From: Sphingobacteriales bacterium 50-39
GTDB lineage: Bacteria; Bacteroidota; Bacteroidia; Chitinophagales; Chitinophagaceae
Assembly (NCBI GenBank): GCA_001898505.1
Contig: MKTZ01000001.1
Coordinates: forward strand, 620,001 to 684,000
DNA: 64,000 nt
Direction of reading: 5' to 3'
A model generated the notes under the pieces. That model did no database searches, was not told the DNA's origin, and saw only the letters and a program-made list of their open reading frames with translations. This document shows, one piece after another, positions 25,123 through 33,981 of the stretch; positions within the stretch are counted from its first letter, which is position 1, and each line of letters starts with the position of its first letter. The position numbers were made by a program, and so were the translations under genes.

Positions 25123-26862
25123 TTAGATATTCCTTTTTTTCAATTGATCGACGATGTATTCGCTGGTCCTCATGGAGAGGGCGAGTATCGTCCAGGTAAT
25201 GTTCTTGTCGCCCTGCGAGACGAAGGGGCTGCCGTCCACACAGAAGAGGTTCTTACAGTCATGTCCCTGTGCCCATTTGTTGAGGGCGGAAGTTTTAGGA
25301 TTGTTACCCATTCTGACCGTACCTGCTTCGTGGATGACGTTGCCGGGGTTGTTGAGCCCCCAGAGATTCTTTTCGCTGTTGTCCGACGAAGTGACGATGG
25401 CGCCCATGTTATGGAAGAGCTCTTTGAACGTCTCGTTCATATGTTTTGCCTGCTTGATCTCGTAATCGGAGTGCTTTACGTTGAACTGCAGGATGGGAAT
25501 GCCATATTTATCCACTGTACCGTCGGGGTCGATGCGGCAGAAATTGTCGGCCCTGGGAACTGCTTCGCCCCGTCCGGCCATTCCTATGCGTGCTCCATAA
25601 AGATAGCGAATGTCTTCTTTCAGCCCCTTGCCATAACCTCCCGGTTCTTTTTGGACGCCCCTGATCAGCACTTTTTCCTGCAAATGTTCGATGCCCCAGC
25701 TAAAGCCATACATGGGCATACCCATGCCGCCGCCATACTCGATGTGATATCCGCGGGGGAAGTCCAGCTTCTTATTGTCGAGCCACCAGGGCGAATAGAC
25801 GTGCGCACCGCCGACTCCGTCCTCATTGTATCTTTTGCGGTCGAGCAGGGTGGGCACGATGGCGCTCATGCTGGCGCCTGTGGAGTCGTGCAGGTATTTT
25901 CCTACCACCTCGCTGGAATTCACCAGTCCATAGGGATGGCGGGAGGATTTGGAATTGAGCAGGAGCCGTGCTGTTTCGCAGGTGCTGGCAGCCAGGACCA
26001 CTACTCTGCCGTGTACCTCGTATTCCTGGAGGTTCGTCTTGTCCACGTAGGAGATGCCTTTGGCCAGACCTTCCTTGTCTGTCAGCACTTCGCGCGCCAT
26101 GGCGTTCGTGATGAGGTCCACGTTGCCAGTCGCTACCGCCGGCTTCACCAATACCGAGGAGGATGAAAAGTCGCCATATACTTTACAACTGCGGCCGCAT
26201 TGGGAGCAGAAGAAGCAGGCGCCTCTTTCCTTGTTGATCTGTTTGGTGAGGATGGACAGGCGGGAGGGGATGACCGGGACGCCGGAGACCGCGCCTGCCT
26301 TTTTTATAAACAGTTCGTGGAGACGCGGGCGTGGCGGGGGGAGGAATATCCCATCCGGATCGTTCGGCAATCCTTCATTGGTGCCGAATACGCCGATGAG
26401 CCGGTCGATCTTATCATAATAGGGGGCGACATCTTCGTAGCCGATGGGCCAGTCGTCGCCCAATCCATCCTGGCTCCTGCGTTTGAAGTCTTTTGGGCCA
26501 AAGCGAAGGGAGATCCTGCCCCAGTGATTGGTGCGGCCACCTACCATACGTGGGCGGAACCAGTCCCAGTGGGTTCCTTCCGCCTTGGTATAGGGTTCTC
26601 CTTCAATCTCCCAGCCGTGCCAGGCTCCGTCGAAGTCGCCAAAGGGCCGCAGAGGGGTACTGGCGCCCCGCCGGGGTGATTCCCAGGGGTTTTTCAACTG
26701 TAAGGAGTGGATGGCCGGGTCAAAGTGCGGGCCGGCTTCCAGCAGCGCAACGCTCAGGCCTGCATGTGCTAAAACATAAGCCGCCATGCCGCCTCCAGCT
26801 CCGGAGCCTACGATAACTGCGTCATATTGTTTCGGTAATTTTTTTATCTGCAAATCCCCCAT
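25123..26862 (-). CDS. GMC-family FAD-dependent sugar/alcohol oxidoreductase
   Basis: 579 residues. The FAD-binding beta-alpha-beta is DAVIVGSGAGGGMAAYVL, and the second FAD motif is GHDCKNLFCVDGSPFVSQGD near the C-terminus. A four-cysteine cluster (CFFCSQCGRSC) lies near the middle, as in bacterial gluconate-2-dehydrogenase-like GMC enzymes. The His/Asn active-site pair is expected in HEAGTVRMG and GDKNITWTIL. It oxidises sugar or sugar-acid hydroxyls, probably at the outer face of the inner membrane, together with the subunit-3 protein. No signal peptide is obvious, which fits hitchhiking export. Confidence 0.93.
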   Translation of the reverse strand: MGDLQIKKLPKQYDAVIVGSGAGGGMAAYVLAHAGLSVALLEAGPHFDPAIHSLQLKNPWESPRRGASTPLRPFGDFDGAWHGWEIEGEPYTKAEGTHWDWFRPRMVGGRTNHWGRISLRFGPKDFKRRSQDGLGDDWPIGYEDVAPYYDKIDRLIGVFGTNEGLPNDPDGIFLPPPRPRLHELFIKKAGAVSGVPVIPSRLSILTKQINKERGACFFCSQCGRSCKVYGDFSSSSVLVKPAVATGNVDLITNAMAREVLTDKEGLAKGISYVDKTNLQEYEVHGRVVVLAASTCETARLLLNSKSSRHPYGLVNSSEVVGKYLHDSTGASMSAIVPTLLDRKRYNEDGVGGAHVYSPWWLDNKKLDFPRGYHIEYGGGMGMPMYGFSWGIEHLQEKVLIRGVQKEPGGYGKGLKEDIRYLYGARIGMAGRGEAVPRADNFCRIDPDGTVDKYGIPILQFNVKHSDYEIKQAKHMNETFKELFHNMGAIVTSSDNSEKNLWGLNNPGNVIHEAGTVRMGNNPKTSALNKWAQGHDCKNLFCVDGSPFVSQGDKNITWTILALSMRTSEYIVDQLKKRNI

Positions 26863-26901
26863 ATGGCAATATTTTATAAACCACTAATGTGTTCTTCGGA
26901 C

Positions 26902-26920
26902 GAGCCGCCAGAGGCGGCTC
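26902..26920. repeat. Perfect 8-bp hairpin GAGCCGCC/GGCGGCTC
   Basis: Two 8-base arms are separated by three bases in the gap between the aldolase and GMC genes. It may be a dispersed palindromic unit or an attenuator within the long operon; no T-run follows on either side. Confidence 0.4.
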
Positions 26921-26952
26921 CTGATTAGAGACTGTTATCAGTCGTTGATACT

Positions 26953-26976
26953 ACCTTTTTTTGAGAAAAAAAAGGT
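26953..26976. terminator. A/T-rich hairpin after the HpcH aldolase gene
   Basis: ACC followed by seven Ts pairs with AAAAAAAGGT across a GAGA loop, 2 bases beyond the aldolase stop. The structure is symmetrical and could terminate in either direction, partly separating the first two operon genes from the eight that follow. Confidence 0.5.
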
Positions 26977-26977
26977 T

Positions 26978-27790
26978 TTAGACTATCAGCCTTTCGCCTG
27001 TGTCATTGCCGGGCATGTCGCCAGCCGCCTTTTTTATCAATTGAATATCATGGCGCAGGCGCTGGAGGAAAAGGGCGATGTCGAAGCTATGGACGACGAT
27101 GTTGGCCCCTTCCTTCATCCAATACACCTGTCGTTCCGGCTCCAGGGAGAAATGAATACCGATGGAGAGACCTTTGGACCGCGTGGTGTGGATAATGTGT
27201 TTTGTTGCCCGGATGAAGTCGGGGTGATCGTATTGTTCCGGCAGACCCAGGCTTACAGAAAGATCGTGGGGGCCGATGAATACCGCGTCCAGTCCTGGTA
27301 CCGACAGGAGCTCATCCAGCCGTTGTATGGCCGGGACGCTCTCGATGTTGGCGATACAAAGAGCGTTATTGTATCCTTCAATATACTGTCGCAATGAGGG
27401 GGACATTTCCTTGTGGCCGTCCAGGTAGGCCGTCAGCAATTCTCCTTTGAGCGGGCGGTATTTCACCGCGGCTACCAGGTCCTTTATTTGTGCGACCGAC
27501 TCCAGGTAGGGCGCTACGATGCCTTGTGCGCCTCCGTCGATGGCCTGGCAGGCTTTGTAAGGATCGGGTGAGGGGATGCGTACGACAGGCGAGACGCCGC
27601 CTGCGCGGAAGGCCTGGCAGAGAAGGGCCAGTTCGTTCCTGTCAAGGGGGATGTGTTCCGTGTCGATGAAAACGAAGTCGAGTCCTGTGCCGGCGATGGC
27701 GGCGGGCCACATGGGTCCCGTAGAGGTAATGCAGGTGCCGTAAACATTCCGGCCCTGTTTAAGCTTGTCTGAAAGTAAGTTCTGCTTCAC
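26978..27790 (-). CDS. HpcH/HpaI-family 2-keto-3-deoxy sugar acid aldolase
   Basis: 270 residues with a GTG start at 27790 (no ATG fits). Family motifs are DFVFIDTEHIPLDR (catalytic His), VVRIPSPDP (substrate Arg), CIANIESVPAI (metal-binding Glu), and FIGPHDLSVSLG (metal-binding Asp). The metal-dependent class II aldolase splits 2-keto-3-deoxy acids into pyruvate and an aldehyde, as in rhamnose or galactarate pathways (RhmA/GarL type). It lies 18 bases after the alpha-glucuronidase-like gene and supplies the carbon-splitting step of the operon. Confidence 0.92.
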   Translation of the reverse strand: MKQNLLSDKLKQGRNVYGTCITSTGPMWPAAIAGTGLDFVFIDTEHIPLDRNELALLCQAFRAGGVSPVVRIPSPDPYKACQAIDGGAQGIVAPYLESVAQIKDLVAAVKYRPLKGELLTAYLDGHKEMSPSLRQYIEGYNNALCIANIESVPAIQRLDELLSVPGLDAVFIGPHDLSVSLGLPEQYDHPDFIRATKHIIHTTRSKGLSIGIHFSLEPERQVYWMKEGANIVVHSFDIALFLQRLRHDIQLIKKAAGDMPGNDTGERLIV

Positions 27791-27808
27791 GTAATGAAAG
27801 ATATTATT

Positions 27809-30265
27809 TTAATTCAAAGATGCAATTCTTTTCCGAATGAGCCAGAGTTCGGCCACCTGCGTACCCCTTTCGCCATTCATGCATTGCCAGACAAAGGAGA
27901 CCTTGCCATTGTGGATGGCCGTACCCGGAAGATTGAATTCGAAGACGGGTTCTTTGCCCGTCTGGAGGTAATCGTGTATCAGGTATCCGTCGCCGGTAGT
28001 CAATTTAATATGGGCCCTGAACCTGCCTGTATATACCACCCGGATGGTGTAATTAGTGCTACTGTCCAGGCCATCATAGTTTGCTATCAGCGGTGTGTCG
28101 TACAGGGTCATGGCCTGTTTAAACCAGGACTGGGGAACGATCTTTCCTGAAAAGCCCGGGTGCATGGGATTGTCCAGCCAGTGAACGCCGTCCAATCCTG
28201 CGCCGAAGCCCATGTGGGATGATTGCAGATTGCCCGGGTCCTGTGCCCATGGCAGGCCCGGCTGTATGCGCCGGAAGCTCAGGGGATCTGCCAGGTGGTC
28301 GTAGATGCCGCCCGGGCCGGGGTCTGTACGGTAAAGGATGTCATGGATCTTTTTTGTTCGGGCAGTGTCCGTACCGATGCTTGCCAGGCTTGCGAGCTGG
28401 TCGAGCAGCCAGGGGGCGTCCGTCAGCGGGTAGTCGATGAAGTCCATGAAATTGCCCCTTTCTTGTCGTCCTCCGTGTCTTTCGATCGTCAACTGCGCGC
28501 CGATGCTTTTGTAGAGTGAGTCGGCGAGCGCCATGCATTTTTCCTTATAAGCTGCCAGCGGGGCCGTCGCGGGGATGCTTTGGAGCAGGGCCGTAGCCTG
28601 CCGGATGGCATCCGGCGCAGGAGACTGTAAAAGCTCTCTGGCCTGTTGTTCCAGTTCCTTCTCGTGGATAAGCCTTCTTTTTGTATAGGCGTCGAAGTAT
28701 GCGCGGATCAGGCACATCTGGAATCGGGCATTTTCAAGCAGGGAAGGGGAAGCCTGCTGTTCCATCCGCCGCCATTGCAGCAGGGTGCGATCGACGACCG
28801 TATTGGTGATGGCGGGTCCTTTCAAGTTGTCTTCCAGACCAACGATGGCTTGTGCGGCGGATTCGGTCATGCCGGGGCCAAAGAAAAGCCGGGAATAGTC
28901 GCGGAGGGTTTCGATGACAGGTGTAGAGGGATCCCAGTCCTGGTCGCTCCAGACAAATTTGTTAAGGTCGTCGTTGGTGCCTTCGGAATAGCTGAGGCTG
29001 CCGATGCAATAGGGTGCGATGGTATTGTGGATGGTTTTTTCATCATAGGGGCGGGGATTGATGCATTCCCTGCCCAGGGTGAGGGCCCAGGTGATATCCC
29101 ATTGCGGTATGGGGTACTGGCAGCTCAGTGAATGGGTGATGTCCGGGTAGTGGCGGATCGGGATGGAGGGATCCACGAGCTGGCGCAGCTGCTGGATGGG
29201 GATCTTGATCCAGGGGCCGAATACGACGCCCCCGAACCATGGGTATTTTTTATTGACTTCGGCGAAGAAAGTGGAATACCAGCCCGGTCCCGGCTTGAAG
29301 GCCTGTGGCGAGACCCAGATCTTTGCATTGGGATGATATTTATGTAATACGACCGCCTCTTTTTCCAGCCAGCGAAATAGTGGTCCCGGCTCCAGATCAC
29401 CCGGATCGCCACCCGGGACGAATACGTTATCCAGTTTGGGGAGGGAAGCGAAGATGGAGTCCCGTTCCTGCAGCTCCTGCCGGATGGCATCCTCGTGTTC
29501 GTAGTCTTTGCCGACATTGGGGTACCATATCCAGACGTCGAGTCCATAGCTCTTGCAGATACGGGATTGTTCGACGATCATTTTCGCGTTGGGCATGATC
29601 ATGTGCTGGCTGGTGGGTTCGTCATCCGTCCTTGGCGGGAGTATCTCGATGCTGTTGGCGCCGAAGAGCGCCAGGTCGCGGATGTATTGATCGAAACGTG
29701 CCACGGTGAAGGCGTCATAAGAATTGGTCTTGGGGCGATAGCCCAGCTGGTGGCCGCGTATTTTGTTCGCCGGGGTGGAGGTCATGGTAAGCGCGTCGGG
29801 CAGGATGATGCTGTTGGGACGCATATCCAGTTTGCGTAGCAGGCGACCCGCGCCGTAGAGAAGGCCGCGTGCATCTTTGCCAGCGATGAGGATCCGGGCT
29901 TTGTCAGCGGTGAGGATGCTGTATCCTTCGCTGCCCGGTGAGGGTAGGGCTGACAGTGATCGTCGCAGACCGGCTGGCAACGAGGCTGTGTCGTCCAGGC
30001 GAACGAGCAGGATGGAGGGGCCGGCGCTTGTGGTGTGTGCGTTCCTGCCAGTGTGCCGTTGCATGGTTACCGGCCATCGCAGGCGTGTCCGTTTTTCCAC
30101 TTCCTGCTGTAATATTTCCGGGGTGCGCAGGAGGAATTGCGGGTCGGTCGTGATACATTGAATAGTAGACTTGGTGAGATCGATGGACTGTGCCTGCATT
30201 TTTCCGGGGAGGGAGAGGAGGCAGGCGACAAGGGCCATGAGGGCGGTGGAGTTTGGCGCAATCAT
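27809..30265 (-). CDS. Secreted alpha-glucuronidase-like glycoside hydrolase (GH67/GH20 N-terminal type)
   Basis: 818 residues with a signal peptide (ending GKMQAQ). The N-terminal domain (about residues 30-150) with SEGYSILTADKARILIAGKDARG is the small alpha/beta domain shared by GH67 alpha-glucuronidases and GH20 enzymes. A barrel-like region follows (QLGYRPKTNSYDAFTVARF, NSIEILPPRTDD, VWIWYPNVGK), with acidic candidates in NVFVPGGDPGDLE. The C-terminal part is helical, then a beta domain. The exact CAZy family is not certain. It is the first gene of the oxidative operon and diverges from the AraC regulator, consistent with release of uronate or another sugar outside the cell. Confidence 0.7.
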   Translation of the reverse strand: MIAPNSTALMALVACLLSLPGKMQAQSIDLTKSTIQCITTDPQFLLRTPEILQQEVEKRTRLRWPVTMQRHTGRNAHTTSAGPSILLVRLDDTASLPAGLRRSLSALPSPGSEGYSILTADKARILIAGKDARGLLYGAGRLLRKLDMRPNSIILPDALTMTSTPANKIRGHQLGYRPKTNSYDAFTVARFDQYIRDLALFGANSIEILPPRTDDEPTSQHMIMPNAKMIVEQSRICKSYGLDVWIWYPNVGKDYEHEDAIRQELQERDSIFASLPKLDNVFVPGGDPGDLEPGPLFRWLEKEAVVLHKYHPNAKIWVSPQAFKPGPGWYSTFFAEVNKKYPWFGGVVFGPWIKIPIQQLRQLVDPSIPIRHYPDITHSLSCQYPIPQWDITWALTLGRECINPRPYDEKTIHNTIAPYCIGSLSYSEGTNDDLNKFVWSDQDWDPSTPVIETLRDYSRLFFGPGMTESAAQAIVGLEDNLKGPAITNTVVDRTLLQWRRMEQQASPSLLENARFQMCLIRAYFDAYTKRRLIHEKELEQQARELLQSPAPDAIRQATALLQSIPATAPLAAYKEKCMALADSLYKSIGAQLTIERHGGRQERGNFMDFIDYPLTDAPWLLDQLASLASIGTDTARTKKIHDILYRTDPGPGGIYDHLADPLSFRRIQPGLPWAQDPGNLQSSHMGFGAGLDGVHWLDNPMHPGFSGKIVPQSWFKQAMTLYDTPLIANYDGLDSSTNYTIRVVYTGRFRAHIKLTTGDGYLIHDYLQTGKEPVFEFNLPGTAIHNGKVSFVWQCMNGERGTQVAELWLIRKRIASLN

Positions 30266-30369
30266 GTGACAAATGTCCTTGAAATTTTTTCTTTTTCTTA
30301 CAGCTTATTGTCCAATCCATATAGGATATTATCGCGGGATTTTAGTAGCTTAGGAGACATTAATTCGTC

Positions 30370-31320
30370 ATGAAGCCTCATTTTTATAAAGTCAATGCCC
30401 TACCCGGGGAGTCTTACACCGCCCTGCATTTGGAAAGCAGAAATTTTGGCAGTATCTGGCACTATCATCCCGAGCTGGAACTGCATTATACGGTCAAAGG
30501 GCATGGAATGCGATTTATCGGGGACAATGTCAGCACGTTCAAGTCGGGAGAAGTAATATTTTTAGGAGAGAACCTTCCGCATTCCTGGCAGTGTCAGAAG
30601 GAGTATTACGACGAGGACCCGCAGGCTTCGGTGGAGGCGGTGGTGGTCCAGTTCCTGCCCGACTGTATGGGGAAGGAGATATTTTCTTTACCGGAGGCGT
30701 ACCTGCTGCCGCGCCTTTTCGAGAAGGCAAAGATGGGGATGGTGATACAGGGCAGTGCGGGGGAGGCCTTACGCGAGCTGATGCCGGCCGCTGTACATGC
30801 GACCGACCTGGAGCGACTGGTCATATTATTGAAGATGTTGTCGATATTATCGACTACGGACGAATACGAGCACATTACTTCTCCGTATGCTTTTTACCGG
30901 ACGGATGAGATCGAGACGATGCAGCTCAGTGAAATATATAATTATACGCTGGCGCATTTCAAAGAGGATATTTCTTTGGAGGATGTTGCGGCACTGAGGA
31001 ATCTCACCGTCACGTCCTTTTGCCGGTATTTCAAGATGATGACGAACAAGTCGTATTATGATCTTCTCATCGAGATACGGATCAGTCATGCGTGCCGGCT
31101 GCTGGTGGAGAACCGGTATCCCACGGAGTCGTTGTGCTTTGAATGCGGCTTCCGGAATGTGTCCAATTTTTACCGGCATTTCAAGCGGATAACGGGTATG
31201 ACGCCGTTGGAGTACAAAAAGACATTTACGGCTGGCGGGAAATGTCCGGAAAACGGGCCTTCGACCCGGAGCGGAGCAACACTCCCACCAGGAATATCGA
31301 AAGGGTACCGATCACGATGA
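30370..31320 (+). CDS. AraC-family transcriptional regulator
   Basis: 316 residues. The N-terminal cupin-like sensor domain (IWHYHPELELHYTVKGHGMRFIGD, about residues 28-55) is followed by the two HTH motifs: ISLEDVAALRNLTVTSFCRYFKMM and ESLCFECGFRNVSNFYRHFKRI with the final TGMTPLEYKK (about residues 205-285). It diverges from the glucuronidase-operon start (104-base gap), so it likely controls that operon in response to a sugar. The last about 30 residues extend past the HTH and overlap the convergent symporter gene by 95 bases. Confidence 0.93.
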   Translation: MKPHFYKVNALPGESYTALHLESRNFGSIWHYHPELELHYTVKGHGMRFIGDNVSTFKSGEVIFLGENLPHSWQCQKEYYDEDPQASVEAVVVQFLPDCMGKEIFSLPEAYLLPRLFEKAKMGMVIQGSAGEALRELMPAAVHATDLERLVILLKMLSILSTTDEYEHITSPYAFYRTDEIETMQLSEIYNYTLAHFKEDISLEDVAALRNLTVTSFCRYFKMMTNKSYYDLLIEIRISHACRLLVENRYPTESLCFECGFRNVSNFYRHFKRITGMTPLEYKKTFTAGGKCPENGPSTRSGATLPPGISKGYRSR

Positions 31321-32803
31321 CCATGTTCTTGTCGAAAGGATTTTTCAGCAGGCCAAGGGTTGCCGGCATCCGGGGTGAGAGTGACATCCAGGCGATGACG
31401 AGGATGCCGATGGTGGCTGCGATCATGGCGGCGTGGTTGCCTGTGCGCCGGCTGAAGATGCCCAGTAAAAAGATGCCCAGCATGCCGGCTGCGAAGATGC
31501 CGGAGAGTTCCCACCATATATCGAGGATGCTGGCTGTGCCCGTCATGGCCAGACCTGTGATCATGCCCAGTAAGCCGAATACCACTGTGCCTATATAGAG
31601 GACCTGCATCCTTTGTTTGCCGGTGGCCTGCCGGCGGAAATATCTCCCATAGATATCTTCCAGAAATACAGTGGCGCTTGCGTTCATGCCGCTGCTGATG
31701 GTGCTCATGGCTGCAGAGAGAATGGCGGCGATGATGAGGCCCGAGATACCGGCCGGGACATGGGTTACGATAAAATGAGGCATGACCTTGTCGCCGTAGT
31801 CGCCGGGGCGGAGGGTAGCCGCCAGCTGATCTATCTGCATCTGTGTGGCATGGAGCGGGAGACGTTCGCGGGCGGCCTGTTCCTTAACGATGGCAAGCAT
31901 GCCAGGGTCTGCCTGATAATAGGCGAAGAGGCAGGAGCCGATGAAGAAAAAGAGCAGGGATGCGGGGATATATATGCCTACGCAAAGCCAGATGGAGCGG
32001 ACTGCGGCTTTGGGAGAATCGGCTGCATGGTAGCGCTGCACATAATTCTGGTCCATGCCGAAATTGTTCAGGTTGATAAAGAAGCCATAGAGGAGGATGA
32101 CCCAGAATCCAGGCTGTGTGAGATTGGGAGAGAAGCTGCCCAGGCTGAACTTGTTGTTGCTGCGTCCAATCTCCATGATATGAGACAGACCGCCCGGCAT
32201 TCCGGCGACGATGAGATAGATGATCAGCAGTGCGCCGAGGGTCTTGATCACTGCCTGTACCACTTCTGTCCATATGACGGCCTCGATGCCGCCCATGACC
32301 GTATAGAGGATGATGCACAGCCCCACCACGATCATGATCGTGCCGATGGAAAAGCCTGTGAGAGCCTGCAGAGTCAGGGCGATGCCGAAGAATATGGAGC
32401 CCATGCGGGCCAGTTGGGTCAGGATGAAGCAGACGACGGCATAGGTACGGGCCCAGGCGCCAAACCGGTGTTCGAGGTGTGTATAAGCGGAGACCTCTCC
32501 TGTGCGGCGGTAGAAGGGAACGAAGTACCGGGACGCCACCCAGGCTGCCAGGGGCATCGAAAGGCTAAAGACAAAAGCGTTCCAGTTGGAACCGAATGCT
32601 TTGCCCGGAACGCCGAGAAAGGTATTGCTGCTTAAAAAGGTGGCGTAGATAGAGATACCGATGGCCCAGCCCGGTATGGAGCCTCCGGCTCTGGTGAACT
32701 GGTCGGCGTTGCGCGATCTTCGTGCAAAATGCACGCCCACCCAAATCATTCCCAGGAGGTAAAGGATTATCACAACAAGGTCAAGCAATGGCAGTTGATG
32801 CAT
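31226..32803 (-). CDS. Sodium:solute symporter (SSS family)
   Basis: 525 residues from the ATG at 32803 (MHQLPLLDLVVIILYLLG); the frame runs to a TTG at 32836, which is less likely. About 13-14 helices. Family marks are a GGSIPGWAIGISIYATFLSSNTFLG-like segment (helix 1 unwound region) and GGIEAVIWTEVVQ. A conserved SSGMNASATVFLEDIYGR segment lies in helix 8 (sodium site). It imports sugars, sugar acids or sialic acid with sodium. It is convergent and overlapping with AraC, and diverges from the aldolase at 32973. Confidence 0.93.
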   Translation of the reverse strand: MHQLPLLDLVVIILYLLGMIWVGVHFARRSRNADQFTRAGGSIPGWAIGISIYATFLSSNTFLGVPGKAFGSNWNAFVFSLSMPLAAWVASRYFVPFYRRTGEVSAYTHLEHRFGAWARTYAVVCFILTQLARMGSIFFGIALTLQALTGFSIGTIMIVVGLCIILYTVMGGIEAVIWTEVVQAVIKTLGALLIIYLIVAGMPGGLSHIMEIGRSNNKFSLGSFSPNLTQPGFWVILLYGFFINLNNFGMDQNYVQRYHAADSPKAAVRSIWLCVGIYIPASLLFFFIGSCLFAYYQADPGMLAIVKEQAARERLPLHATQMQIDQLAATLRPGDYGDKVMPHFIVTHVPAGISGLIIAAILSAAMSTISSGMNASATVFLEDIYGRYFRRQATGKQRMQVLYIGTVVFGLLGMITGLAMTGTASILDIWWELSGIFAAGMLGIFLLGIFSRRTGNHAAMIAATIGILVIAWMSLSPRMPATLGLLKNPFDKNMVIVIGTLSIFLVGVLLRSGSKARFPDISRQP

Positions 32804-32972
32804 ATGGAGTTGGCGCCACAGAAGGTGGCCGGGCAAATATAGCGGTTAAGTTTCGATGATCTTTTCACTATCCTGTCGCATTCCTGTACGATGCTGTCAT
32901 GAAAAAATATTTTATCCAGGTACTGATGAGGTACCAATGAGATGCTGTAATTTACTTTTCAAATTCTTATGT

Positions 32973-33956
32973 ATGTCGTCGGAAAAAAAATTTATTCCTG
33001 TCATGCTGACGCCTTTCAATCTGAAGGCGCAGGTGGATCTGGATGTAGTATCGCAGCTGGTTGACTTCTACCTGGCAGCCGGGGTGAAGGGATTGTTTGC
33101 CAACTGTCTGAGCAGTGAGATGTATAGTATCAGCGAGGACGAGCGGCTGGCATTGACCCGTCATATCGTCAAGTATGTAGATGGGAGGGTACCCGTGGTA
33201 GCTACGGGTTCATTCGGGCTGACGCTGGAAGACAAAGCGGATTTTACGAAGAGGATCTATAATACGGGTGTGAATGCGGTGATATTGATCACGGGACATT
33301 ATGCGAATGTGGATGATGGGGACGATGTGCTGATCCGGAACTTTAACAGGATGTTCCAGCTGACGGATAATATTCCGCTCGGGCTTTATGAATGTCCCGC
33401 ACCGTACAAGCGCATCCTTTCAGCGGATGTGTTCCGGACCGTGCTGGAAAGCGGGCGTATCATATACCATAAGGACACGTCGATCGATCCGGCCCTGGTG
33501 AAGGCAAAGCTGGAGATCGTAAAGGAGATCAACAGCCGGCGGTTTGAATTTTATGATGCGCACACGCCCAATGCCATGACTTCTCTGCGTGCAGGGGCGA
33601 AAGGGATGTCGTCTATTGCCGGTAACTTTTACCCCGAGATACTGGTGTGGATGTGTGATCATGCTACGGACCCGTCCTACAAGGAGGAGGTGGAATGGCT
33701 GCAATCGGAGCTGACGGCGGTGGATCCCCTGATACATGTGGCATATCCCATGAGCGCAAAATATTTTCTACGCAAGCGAGGGCTGCCGGTGCGGACTATC
33801 AGCCGTACGCATCCGTTGGAACTCACCATCGAGCAGAAGAAGACGCTCGACCAGGTGCATGAGCGATTTTTAGGATGGTGTGAGCGGCTTGGTATACGGC
33901 CGGTGGATACGGATGCCATAAAACTTTCTACTGCCTATCCTGATCCCCCCATTTAA
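32973..33956 (+). CDS. DHDPS/NanA-family aldolase, divergent active site
   Basis: 327 residues from the ATG at 32973 (MSSEKKFIPVMLTPFN); the frame upstream of it has no family similarity. TIM barrel of the DapA/NanA/KDG-aldolase superfamily. The Schiff-base lysine is likely in GRIIYHKDTSID and the tyrosine in LGLYECPAPYKR. The usual GTTGE pocket is replaced by NCLSSEM, so the substrate must differ from dihydrodipicolinate or sialic acid. It probably splits a 2-keto-3-deoxy acid. The adjacent SSS symporter may supply the substrate. Confidence 0.86.
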   Translation: MSSEKKFIPVMLTPFNLKAQVDLDVVSQLVDFYLAAGVKGLFANCLSSEMYSISEDERLALTRHIVKYVDGRVPVVATGSFGLTLEDKADFTKRIYNTGVNAVILITGHYANVDDGDDVLIRNFNRMFQLTDNIPLGLYECPAPYKRILSADVFRTVLESGRIIYHKDTSIDPALVKAKLEIVKEINSRRFEFYDAHTPNAMTSLRAGAKGMSSIAGNFYPEILVWMCDHATDPSYKEEVEWLQSELTAVDPLIHVAYPMSAKYFLRKRGLPVRTISRTHPLELTIEQKKTLDQVHERFLGWCERLGIRPVDTDAIKLSTAYPDPPI

Positions 33957-33962
33957 TGGGGG
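33946..33962 (+). terminator. Hairpin over the aldolase stop codon
   Basis: CCCCCAT and ATGGGGG enclose a 3-base loop; the stem includes the TAA stop at 33954-33956. The aldolase and GH28 genes converge here. No T-run follows, so termination is only suggested. Confidence 0.35.
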
Positions 33963-33981
33963 CTTCGGGCGGGCCGGGAAG

